A DNA stretch of 35,781 nucleotides from Prosthecobacter sp. (GTDB lineage: Bacteria > Verrucomicrobiota > Verrucomicrobiia > Verrucomicrobiales > Verrucomicrobiaceae), in the NCBI RefSeq assembly GCF_020439865.1, contig NZ_JAGRPF010000012.1:1-35781 (forward strand), read 5' to 3'. Made by a program: the position numbers and the translations under genes. Each line of letters starts with the position of its first letter. The first letter of the stretch is position 1. Of this stretch, positions 27,844 to 35,424 are shown piece by piece. The notes beneath the pieces are model-generated. The model did not search any database, was not told the origin of the DNA, and was given only the letters and a program-made list of their open reading frames with translations.

Positions 27844-30039
27844 ATGCGTTCACTCATGAATCACACACTCTCAATCGCCTGTCTGCTGCTCGTGCCGCTG
27901 GTCGCTCTGCATGCCGCGGACGGCTCCAACAAGAAACCTTCCCTTTCTGCCATGCCCATCGCCGCATCCGTTCCTCTGACAGAAAAAAAGCCCGTCACGG
28001 ACGAGCATCACGGCGTGAAGGTTGTGGAGGACTACCGCTGGCTGGAAGAGTCCAGTTCGCCCGCAGTCAAGGCATGGACCGATGCGCAGAACCAATACTC
28101 GCGCGCGTGGCTCGATGCGCGACCTGACCGCGCCGACATCGAGGCCGAACTGACCGCCCTTTATGCCAAAGACACGCCATCACACAGCGGCATCGTATCG
28201 CGACCGGGACGATTGTTTGCGCTGAAGTTCCAACCACCCAAACAACAGCGCCTGCTCGTCACGCTCACTTCCGCGGATGATCTGGCTTCCGAGAAAGTCG
28301 TTCTCGATCCGAATGAGATCGAACCCAAGGGACAGGTGGCGATGGATTGGTATGTGCCGTCGCCAGATGGCAAGCTGATCGCCGTCTGCCTGTCCGAACA
28401 TGGCAGTGAAGAAGGCACGCTGCATTTTTACCGGACCGACACGGGCGAGCATCTCCCGGATCGCATCATCCGTGTGCAGTATCCGACTGGCGGCGGCAGC
28501 GCTGCGTGGACGCCTGACAGCAGCGCCGTCTTTTACACGCGTTATCCGCATGCCGGCGAGAAGCCAGAGGCGGACTTGAACTTCTACCAGCAAATCTACT
28601 TCCACAGGCTCGGCAGTCCCGTGAGCAATGACGAGTATTCCGCCGGTCGTGACTTCCCTCGTATTGCCGAGATCGAACTCGACACCTCGGAAGACGGACG
28701 GTGGCTGCTCGCAAGCGTGGCCAATGGCGATGGCGGAGAATTTGCCCACCACATCCGCGAGACCAAGGACGGCGCCGAATGGCGGCAGATCACGCGACAC
28801 GAGGACGCGATCAAGGAAGTCACGTTCAGCCACGACGGATCGAGCTTGTATCTGCGTTCCGTCAAAGATGCGCCGTGTGGCAAGGTGCTGCGACTGAGCG
28901 TCACCGGGACTTTGGCTGATGCCGAGATGATCGTGCCGGAGAGTGATGCAGTCATCGAGGGCATCACGCCCACGGCGAAGCATCTGTTTGTCTCCGATCT
29001 CATCGGCGGTCCGTCACGAATCCGACAGCTCGACTCGGATGGGAAGAACGAGCGCGAGGTGCCCTTGCCTGCCGCCTCAGGCGTCGGCGTACTCATTGAA
29101 GTCGCCGGTGGCATCCTGTTTCGACAAACGAGCTACGTCGCTCCTTCTGTGTGGATGTTTTATGATCCCGTCACCGCGAATGTTCGGAAGACAGCCCTCT
29201 TCAACACCTCGCCTGTCGATTTCAGCGACATCGAAGCCGTACGCGATTTCGCCATGAGCAAAGACGGCACCAAGGTTCCGATCAACATCCTGCGCCGCAA
29301 AGGCACATCGCTCGATGGCAGCAATCCCACGCTACTCTATGCGTATGGCGGCTACGGACACAGCATAAGGCCGGTGTTCAATTTTGAGCAGCGCCTATGG
29401 TTTGATCGCGGTGGCATCTATGTCATCGCCAACATTCGCGGCGGTGGCGAATACGGCGAGGAGTGGCATCTGGCAGGCAATCTAACCAAGAAGCAGAACG
29501 TGTTCGACGATTTCGCCGCCTGCGCCGAGCACCTCATCAAGCAGGGCTACACCCGCCCCGACAAACTCGCCGTCGAAGGCGGCAGCAACGGCGGACTGCT
29601 CATGGGAGCCTTTCTCACGCAGCATCCCACCCACGCTCGCGCTGTTGTGGCCCATGTGGGTCTCTACGACATGCTGCGTGTCGAGCTTGATCCGAACGGT
29701 GCCTTCAACGTCACCGAATTCGGCACCGTGAAAGACCCCGCGCAGTTCCGCGCACTTCATGCCTACTCGCCTTATCACAACGTCACCGACGGCACGCAAT
29801 ATCCCGCCGTTTTCTTCCTCGCCGGCGAAACGGACGGCCGCGTGAACCCAGCCCACTCGCGCAAGATGACGGCACGACTGCAAGCCGCGACTTCATCCGC
29901 GAACCCGATCCTCGTCCGTCTCAGTTCCGCCTCCGGTCACGGCATGGGCACGGCCCTCTCGGAGAAGATCGCGCAGCGTGCCGATGTGCTGGCTTTCCTC
30001 TTCGACCAGCTCGGCATGTCCAAAGTGTCGTCTCCGTGA
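27844..30039 (+). CDS. Secreted prolyl oligopeptidase (S9A family)
   Basis: The 731-residue protein has an N-terminal signal peptide; ATG 27844 is used, with ATG 27856 equally possible. The N-terminal stretch E-D-Y-R-W-L-E and the propeller are typical of prolyl oligopeptidase, and the catalytic domain carries Ser581 in G-G-S-N-G-G, Asp664 in G-E-T-D-G-R-V and His699 in S-G-H-G. The family cleaves on the carboxyl side of proline in peptides of up to about 30 residues. Together with the dipeptidyl-peptidase-like enzyme at 6655 it provides a proline-specific peptide-trimming pair in a locus with hydroxyproline catabolic genes. It begins four bases after the sulfatase stop. Confidence 0.92.
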   Translation: MRSLMNHTLSIACLLLVPLVALHAADGSNKKPSLSAMPIAASVPLTEKKPVTDEHHGVKVVEDYRWLEESSSPAVKAWTDAQNQYSRAWLDARPDRADIEAELTALYAKDTPSHSGIVSRPGRLFALKFQPPKQQRLLVTLTSADDLASEKVVLDPNEIEPKGQVAMDWYVPSPDGKLIAVCLSEHGSEEGTLHFYRTDTGEHLPDRIIRVQYPTGGGSAAWTPDSSAVFYTRYPHAGEKPEADLNFYQQIYFHRLGSPVSNDEYSAGRDFPRIAEIELDTSEDGRWLLASVANGDGGEFAHHIRETKDGAEWRQITRHEDAIKEVTFSHDGSSLYLRSVKDAPCGKVLRLSVTGTLADAEMIVPESDAVIEGITPTAKHLFVSDLIGGPSRIRQLDSDGKNEREVPLPAASGVGVLIEVAGGILFRQTSYVAPSVWMFYDPVTANVRKTALFNTSPVDFSDIEAVRDFAMSKDGTKVPINILRRKGTSLDGSNPTLLYAYGGYGHSIRPVFNFEQRLWFDRGGIYVIANIRGGGEYGEEWHLAGNLTKKQNVFDDFAACAEHLIKQGYTRPDKLAVEGGSNGGLLMGAFLTQHPTHARAVVAHVGLYDMLRVELDPNGAFNVTEFGTVKDPAQFRALHAYSPYHNVTDGTQYPAVFFLAGETDGRVNPAHSRKMTARLQAATSSANPILVRLSSASGHGMGTALSEKIAQRADVLAFLFDQLGMSKVSSP

Positions 30040-30054
30040 CTCAATCCCCCTTCC

Positions 30055-30144
30055 ATGAAGTCAATGTTCCCTTCCGCTTTGCTCGCCTGTTGGCCTTTCG
30101 CGGGAGCTTATGCCGGACACAAGTATCAAATTGAAACACCATGA
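30055..30144 (+). CDS. 29-residue mini-ORF with signal-peptide-like sequence, coupled to serine dehydratase
   Basis: ATG 30055 to TGA 30142-30144 encodes MKSMFPSALLACWPFAGAYA followed by nine residues. The first twenty look like a bacterial signal peptide of the kind opening nearly every secreted gene here. Its TGA overlaps the start of serine dehydratase as ATGA, the same arrangement used by full genes in this locus. It may be the fused remains of a deleted secreted-protein gene, a leader peptide that delivers ribosomes to the dehydratase start, or a tiny real protein. No homologue is recognised. Confidence 0.4.
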   Translation: MKSMFPSALLACWPFAGAYAGHKYQIETP

Positions 30145-31688
30145 GTGCCGTCTCCATCTTCAACGACGTCATCGGCCCCGTGATGCGCGGACCGTCGAGT
30201 TCACATTGTGCGGCGGCGTTGCGCATCGGCAGGCTGGCACGTGACCTGATGGATGGCGAGATAACGGAAGTGCTCGTCGAATTCGATCGCTCAGGCTCAC
30301 TGCCCACGACCCATGAAAGCCAGGGCAGTGACATGGGCCTTTTTGGCGGCCTTCTCGGATGGGAAGCCGATGACGAACGATTGCCGAATTCTGGACAAGC
30401 GCTCGCCGACGCCGGAATCAAACTGCGCATCAAAACGGTCGATGTCGGTGATCCGCATCCGAACACCTACCGTCTCACGCTGAAGAACACGAGGGAAACA
30501 CACACGCTCATCGCCATCTCCACCGGCGGCGGCATGATGGAGGTGCTCAGCATTGACGGCGTGGCGATGTCCATGGACGGCGGCTATCACGAAACGCTGA
30601 TCTGGTTCCCAAACGGCACAGAGACTGACTTTGAAGCCGACGCAGTGATTGTTCACGACTTGGGCGACCAGCAACTCCTTCAAGTCAAAGCCGCGCGCTT
30701 CGTCCCTGCAGACCATTTGAAGCCGCATTCCGTCAAACGCCTCGCCCCTGTTCTCCCGGTGCCGTCGCGCAAGGACATGCGCGTTCCCTTCACGGGTTGT
30801 TCGGACATGCTTCTGCACGATGGCGACCAAAACACACCGATCTGGAAACTCGCGATCGCATATGAAATGGCGCGCGGAAACTTCACCGAGCATGAAGTCA
30901 TCGACAAGATGATCGCCATCGTCCGCATCCTGCGCCGTTCGATCTCCAGCGGCATCGAAGGCACCAGTTACGAAGATCGCGTGCTGCACCATCAGAGCGG
31001 ACGCTTTCAGGAACTGATGAACGCAGGCCGCCTGCTCGATGGCGGAGCACTGAACCGCATCGTGCTCTACGTTACCGCCTTGATGGAAGTGAAGAGTTCG
31101 ATGGGCGTCATCGTCGCCGCACCGACGGCTGGTGCGTGTGCCGCCCTTCCTGGTGCAGTCATCGGCATGGCGGAAGCGATGAACAAAGACGAAGAGGACA
31201 TGGCCAAGGCGCTGCTAGCAGCCGGTTTGATCGGTGTGTTTATCACCACCCGCTGGACTTTCGCGGCGGAGGTCGGCGGTTGTCAGGCCGAGGGTGGCTC
31301 GGCGGCCAGCATGGCAGCGGCAGCCTTGGTGACACTTGCGGGCGGCACACGTGATCAGGCGGTCGCCGCAGCGTCGATGGCGTTTCAGAGCATGCTCGGG
31401 CTAATCTGCGATCCCATCGCCAACCGCGTCGAAGCGCCATGCCTCGGCAAGAACGTCATGGCCGCGAGCAACGCGCTTTCCTGCGCAAACATGGCGCTGG
31501 CGGACTTCGATCCGCTCATCCCACTCGATGAGGTCATCGACGCGGCGAAGAACGTTTCTGAAATGATGCCACGTGAGCATCGTTGCACCTCGCTCGGCGG
31601 TCTGGCCATCACACCAACCTCCCTTGAGATCGAGCGAAAGCTGGCCTCTCTAAAGACCAAAGGCTGCGGCTCCTGCGGCTGCCACTGA
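30141..31688 (+). CDS. sdaA: Iron-sulfur L-serine dehydratase (L-serine ammonia-lyase), single-chain
   Basis: The cytoplasmic 515-residue enzyme converts L-serine to pyruvate and ammonia. The beta domain is N-terminal (S-I-F-N-D-V-I-G-P and GPSSSHCAAALRIG) and the alpha domain C-terminal (SSMGVIVAAPTAGACAALPG, G-G-C-Q-A-E-G-G). Cys381, Cys423 and Cys434 are spaced 42 and 11 residues apart, as for the three cluster cysteines of the characterised Legionella enzyme as I recall it. The C-terminus ends in G-C-G-S-C-G-C-H, three cysteines where that enzyme has one that acts as the fourth, tail-in-mouth ligand. It is the only clearly cytoplasmic enzyme in the 9916-33217 run of exported proteins, suggesting serine is a main product of the degraded substrate. 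Confidence 0.93.
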   Translation: MSAVSIFNDVIGPVMRGPSSSHCAAALRIGRLARDLMDGEITEVLVEFDRSGSLPTTHESQGSDMGLFGGLLGWEADDERLPNSGQALADAGIKLRIKTVDVGDPHPNTYRLTLKNTRETHTLIAISTGGGMMEVLSIDGVAMSMDGGYHETLIWFPNGTETDFEADAVIVHDLGDQQLLQVKAARFVPADHLKPHSVKRLAPVLPVPSRKDMRVPFTGCSDMLLHDGDQNTPIWKLAIAYEMARGNFTEHEVIDKMIAIVRILRRSISSGIEGTSYEDRVLHHQSGRFQELMNAGRLLDGGALNRIVLYVTALMEVKSSMGVIVAAPTAGACAALPGAVIGMAEAMNKDEEDMAKALLAAGLIGVFITTRWTFAAEVGGCQAEGGSAASMAAAALVTLAGGTRDQAVAAASMAFQSMLGLICDPIANRVEAPCLGKNVMAASNALSCANMALADFDPLIPLDEVIDAAKNVSEMMPREHRCTSLGGLAITPTSLEIERKLASLKTKGCGSCGCH

Positions 31689-31693
31689 CCTTC

Positions 31694-33217
31694 ATGAAAT
31701 CGATTCTTCTCATCCTTGCCTTCTTCTCATTGCCGCATGGCTTCGTCCTCGCTGCCGAGGACCGGCCAAACATCATCTTCCTGTTCTCCGACGACCAGAC
31801 CATCCGCGCCGCAGGCTGCTATGGAAACAAGGAGATCGTCACCCCGCACCTCGACAAGCTCGCGGCGGACGGCACGCGCTTCACGAACCACTACAACACC
31901 AGCTCCATCTGCATGGCCAGCCGCTGCTGCGTGCTGACCGGCCTCTACGAATATCGACACGGCTGCAACTTCGATCATGGCGATCTCGATCGACGCTTTT
32001 TCGACAACTCCTATGCCGTAAAATTGCGCCGGGCGGGTTATTTCACCGGCTTCGCGGGCAAGATCGGCTTTGTTCTCCAAGGCGAACCGTTCGAAGCCTT
32101 TGAAAACGAATTCGATGTTTGGGCCGGTGGGCCTGGACAGACCGACTACGTGACGGCCAAGAACAAAGGCATCGCCAAGTATGCGGACGAGTATCCGCAC
32201 TGCTCGCGTGCCTATGGCGCCTGGGCGCTGGACTTTCTGAAAGCGGCCAAAGGCAGCGGCAGGCCCTTCTGCATGAGCATCAGTTTCAAAGCTCCTCACC
32301 TGCCCTTCACGCCGGATCCCATCGACATGAAGCATTACGAAGGCAAGACCTTCACCCGTCCCGCGAACTACGGAGTGGAAAACGGCCGTCATCTCTCGCC
32401 TCAGGTCCACACCAGCCGTGCTGCGACCGGGTATCGCGAGTGGATTGAAGACTATGATGGCACCGTGGCGAAGTACTATGGCCTCATCACCGGCGTCGAT
32501 GCTGCACTCGGCATGATCCGCGAAGGTCTGGAACGCGAGGGACTGGCACGGAACACCGTGATCATCTTCACCTCCGACAACGGCTACAACAGCGGCTCGC
32601 ACGGCTTTGGAGACAAGGTCATTCCGTATGAGGAAGGGGCGAAGTCACCACTCATCATTTACGACCCGCGCCTTCAAAAACAACACGCCAGCCAGGTCAG
32701 TGATGCTATCACGGCCAACGTGGACATGGCCGCGACGATCTTCGCGCTCTCCGGTGTCGCGGCGCCTGAGGGCATTGACGGCAAAAGCCTCCTGCCACTG
32801 CTGACGAATCCGAAGGGGCAAGTTCGCGACCATCTGCCGCTCTTCAATTTCTGGGGCATCGAATCCGCGCAGTCCATGGCCATTGTCACCCCCGGCTGGA
32901 AATACATTCATTGGTACTATGGCAAGGGCATGAAGCCAACAGATGAGCTTTTCCGGCTCTCCACCGATGGCGTCGAGATGTTCAACACAGCGGAGAACAC
33001 GCCCCAGGCCGCGCAGCTCGACGCCATGCGTGCATTGTACGATCAAGAACTCTCGCAAATCGCCGCCAGGGTCGTGACGGAGCACGGTTACGAGAAGTAT
33101 CCCACCTTGTTCAGCCGCACGATTCCATGGGAGCAAAAAGCCCCGCTCCTCAAGGCAAAGACGGCGCCCAGCCCGGACAAGCCGAAGAAAAAGCGGAACC
33201 CCAAAGGGGTGGAGTAA
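31694..33217 (+). CDS. Secreted sulfatase with CxASR-type activation motif
   Basis: ATG 31694, five bases after the dehydratase stop, opens a signal peptide (MKSILLILAFFSLPHGFVLA); 507 residues. The metal-binding F-S-D-D is near residues 31-34. The formylglycine site reads S-I-C-M-A-S-R with Cys73: alanine replaces the usual proline of C-x-P-x-R, so it is the C-x-A-x-R variant known in some sulfatases. T-S-D-N-G-Y provides the second metal motif, and the C-terminus is a lysine/proline-rich tail (about residues 487-507). It closes the long plus-strand run and converges on the SDR gene. It probably attacks a different sulfate linkage from the other four sulfatases. Confidence 0.9.
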   Translation: MKSILLILAFFSLPHGFVLAAEDRPNIIFLFSDDQTIRAAGCYGNKEIVTPHLDKLAADGTRFTNHYNTSSICMASRCCVLTGLYEYRHGCNFDHGDLDRRFFDNSYAVKLRRAGYFTGFAGKIGFVLQGEPFEAFENEFDVWAGGPGQTDYVTAKNKGIAKYADEYPHCSRAYGAWALDFLKAAKGSGRPFCMSISFKAPHLPFTPDPIDMKHYEGKTFTRPANYGVENGRHLSPQVHTSRAATGYREWIEDYDGTVAKYYGLITGVDAALGMIREGLEREGLARNTVIIFTSDNGYNSGSHGFGDKVIPYEEGAKSPLIIYDPRLQKQHASQVSDAITANVDMAATIFALSGVAAPEGIDGKSLLPLLTNPKGQVRDHLPLFNFWGIESAQSMAIVTPGWKYIHWYYGKGMKPTDELFRLSTDGVEMFNTAENTPQAAQLDAMRALYDQELSQIAARVVTEHGYEKYPTLFSRTIPWEQKAPLLKAKTAPSPDKPKKKRNPKGVE

Positions 33218-33240
33218 GGCACCACGCCAATCGGAGCTGG

Positions 33241-33256
33241 AGTTCGAGGACGAACT
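33241..33256. terminator. Short hairpin between convergent genes
   Basis: AGTTCG-AGGA-CGAACT is a perfect 6-bp stem with a 4-base loop in the 54-base gap between the convergent sulfatase and SDR genes. There is no T-tract on either side, so an intrinsic terminator is only possible, not shown. Confidence 0.3.
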
Positions 33257-33271
33257 GAACTCAGACCGTAA

Positions 33272-34063
33272 TCACCGCTGCTTGATCTCAAAAGCGTCCA
33301 GCCATGGCAGCGTGATCTGAGGCGGCATGCCACCAAAGGGCTGGTAGGCGGGGAGTTGCACGATGCTCATGCTGTGCGGCTGGCTGGCAATGAAGAACAT
33401 CGCGTCGGCGCAATCTTCGCAGGTGATCATGGCCTCCTTGTGCTTCGGCGAGGGTTGCACGGGGCGTTTGGCGACGAGCGGCGTGTTCGCTTCGCCTGGG
33501 GCGTATTCGGAGAGGACGATGCCATGTGCATTGAGCTGCATGCGCGCGGTGAACAGCATGCCGTGCACGGCCCATTTGCTCGCCGTGTAAGGCACGCCGG
33601 CAAAGGAATCGTAGCCGTGACCAGCGGTGGAGGACACCACGACGATCTTGCCGCCACCATTTTCCGCCATCGGCTTGGAAACGGCCTGAATCATATTCGC
33701 CACGCCGATCACATTGATCTCCATGACTTTTCTCCAGCTTTCCTCACTGGCGATTCTCGACGGATCCGCATGTGCCATGAAACGGTCAGGCGTGTTGATA
33801 CCAGCGGTGTGAATGAGCCCGTAAGGCGTACCGTGTTGCATCACTGCATCGAGCGCGGCAGCCACACTGGCAGTGTCCGCCACATCGCAAACGACAGGCA
33901 CAATGTTTTTCGACTGAGCCGCCGTCTCCTGGAGCGATTCCAGCGTGCGTCCAAAAATGAATGTTTTCGCCCCGGCGTCTGCGAAACGCTTCGCCGCCGC
34001 CTGTCCCATGCCGCCGCCACCGCCGGTGACGATCACAATCTTGTCTGTCCAGTTTTGATCCAT
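33272..34063 (-). CDS. Short-chain dehydrogenase/reductase (SDR)
   Basis: The minus-strand product has 263 residues, a classical SDR length. The cofactor loop is T-G-G-G-G-G-M-G (residues 13-20), followed by C-D-V-A-D near 59-63, Asn117, Ser144/145 and the catalytic Tyr159-x-x-x-Lys163. The arginine after F-G (residue 39) may favour NADP(H). No signal peptide is present, so it acts in the cytoplasm. The substrate is unknown; an alcohol/ketone step on a sugar or hydroxy-acid derived from the degraded material is possible. It is divergent from the flavin oxidoreductase gene (119-base gap), and may be co-regulated with it. Confidence 0.9.
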   Translation of the reverse strand: MDQNWTDKIVIVTGGGGGMGQAAAKRFADAGAKTFIFGRTLESLQETAAQSKNIVPVVCDVADTASVAAALDAVMQHGTPYGLIHTAGINTPDRFMAHADPSRIASEESWRKVMEINVIGVANMIQAVSKPMAENGGGKIVVVSSTAGHGYDSFAGVPYTASKWAVHGMLFTARMQLNAHGIVLSEYAPGEANTPLVAKRPVQPSPKHKEAMITCEDCADAMFFIASQPHSMSIVQLPAYQPFGGMPPQITLPWLDAFEIKQR

Positions 34064-34182
34064 GCGCCGATGCTAACGAGCACCTGCGGCCCGTCCAGCC
34101 TGTGACCTTGGCAAAATTTGAGTTTCCGACCGCCAAAGTATCCAAGACGGTCCGCCACTCAGCAGTATGCTTCGCGTAATTC
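34064..34182. promoter_or_regulatory. Divergent intergenic region between SDR and flavin oxidoreductase
   Basis: The 119-base gap between divergent starts must contain promoters for both genes. It is visibly more AT-rich around 34112-34125 and holds a small inverted repeat, TTGGC at 34108-34112 and GCCAA at 34132-34136, that could be an operator. No confident -35/-10 pair was found. Confidence 0.35.
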
Positions 34183-35424
34183 ATGAGCAAGTCAGTCACC
34201 ATCCTCGGCGCGGGCGTCATCGGCCTCAGCACGGCGCTTTATTGCGCGCGGCGCGGCATGCAGGTGACGATCATCGACCAGAAGCCGCGACAGCGGGATG
34301 GATGCTCGTTTGGGAACGCCGGGATGATCGTGCCCAGTCATTTCGTTCCGCTGGCCGCACCTGGAATGGTCGCCCTAGGTCTGAAATGGATGTGGAACCC
34401 TGAGTCGCCGTTTTACATCCAACCGCGCCTCAACACCGACTTGATGAGCTGGGGGCTGCATTTCTGGAAAGCGGCCACGAAAGCCCGCGTCGAAGCCGCC
34501 GCGCCCGTGCTGCGCGACCTCAGTCTGCTGAGTCGCGACTGCTTTGAGGCGATGGGACTCGATTTCGGCCTGGTGAAGCGCGGGTTGCTCATGCTGTGCA
34601 AGAAACAGCAGACGCTCGATGAAGAAGGCCACATGGCCGCCAAAGCAAACGCGCTCGGCATTCCCGCCGAAGTGCTGGATGCGAAGGTAACCGCCGCGCT
34701 CGATCCTGAGGTGACGATGGACATCTGCGGCAGTGTGTTTTTTCCGAAGGACTGTCATCTCGCACCAGGACGCTTCATTGCCACGTTGGAAGAGGAACTG
34801 CTTCGCCTCGGCGTGAACTTCCTATGGGAAACGGAGGTGAAGGGTTTCGAGGTGGAAGGTGGCGCGTTGAAAGCGGTCAAGACGTCACGAGGTCAGGTGG
34901 AGGCTCAAGAAGTGGTGCTGTGTAGCGGTGTTTGGTCGGCACAGCTCGCGAAGGAACTTGGATTGAAGATCCCGATGCAGGCGGGCAAAGGCTACAGCCT
35001 CACGCTCGCCAATCCGAAGCAGCTTCCCGAACTGTGCAGCATCTGCACCGAGGCACGGCTGGCAGTGACACCCATGGACGGCGCGCTGCGTGTCGGCGGC
35101 ACGATGGAGATGGCGGGCATCGACGAATCGATCACTCAGCGTCGTGTCCGCGGCATCACGCGAGCGTTTCCGCAGTTTTTTCCGGCATTTGAAGAGAAGG
35201 ACTTTGCAGAGGTGAAGCCTTGGAGCGGCCTACGGCCGGTTTCACCCGATGGCATGCCCTACATCGGCAAAACGAAGCGGTGGAAAAACCTCACCGTGGC
35301 CACCGGTCATGCGATGATGGGCTTGAGCCTCGCACCCGCGACCGGGAAGATAGTTGCCGAGTTGCTGACGCGCGAGAAATCACCGGTGGCGCTCGATTTG
35401 ATGTCACCCGATCGATTTGCATGA
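34183..35424 (+). CDS. FAD-dependent D-amino-acid dehydrogenase-like enzyme, candidate D-hydroxyproline dehydrogenase
   Basis: The 413-residue cytoplasmic protein has an N-terminal FAD-binding G-A-G-V-I-G (residues 9-14) followed by I-I-D near residue 30, an F-G-N-A-G-M block and the C-terminal D-G-M-P-Y-I-G and T-G-H-A-M-M-G-L-S-L-A-P motifs of the DAO/DadA family. In hydroxyproline catabolism such an enzyme oxidises cis-4-hydroxy-D-proline to pyrroline-4-hydroxy-2-carboxylate. The epimerase and deaminase that flank this step are both encoded in the window, which makes that the best role. A general D-amino-acid dehydrogenase is the alternative. Its stop overlaps the next start by ATGA, coupling it to a VHL-like secreted protein. 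Confidence 0.88.
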   Translation: MSKSVTILGAGVIGLSTALYCARRGMQVTIIDQKPRQRDGCSFGNAGMIVPSHFVPLAAPGMVALGLKWMWNPESPFYIQPRLNTDLMSWGLHFWKAATKARVEAAAPVLRDLSLLSRDCFEAMGLDFGLVKRGLLMLCKKQQTLDEEGHMAAKANALGIPAEVLDAKVTAALDPEVTMDICGSVFFPKDCHLAPGRFIATLEEELLRLGVNFLWETEVKGFEVEGGALKAVKTSRGQVEAQEVVLCSGVWSAQLAKELGLKIPMQAGKGYSLTLANPKQLPELCSICTEARLAVTPMDGALRVGGTMEMAGIDESITQRRVRGITRAFPQFFPAFEEKDFAEVKPWSGLRPVSPDGMPYIGKTKRWKNLTVATGHAMMGLSLAPATGKIVAELLTREKSPVALDLMSPDRFA

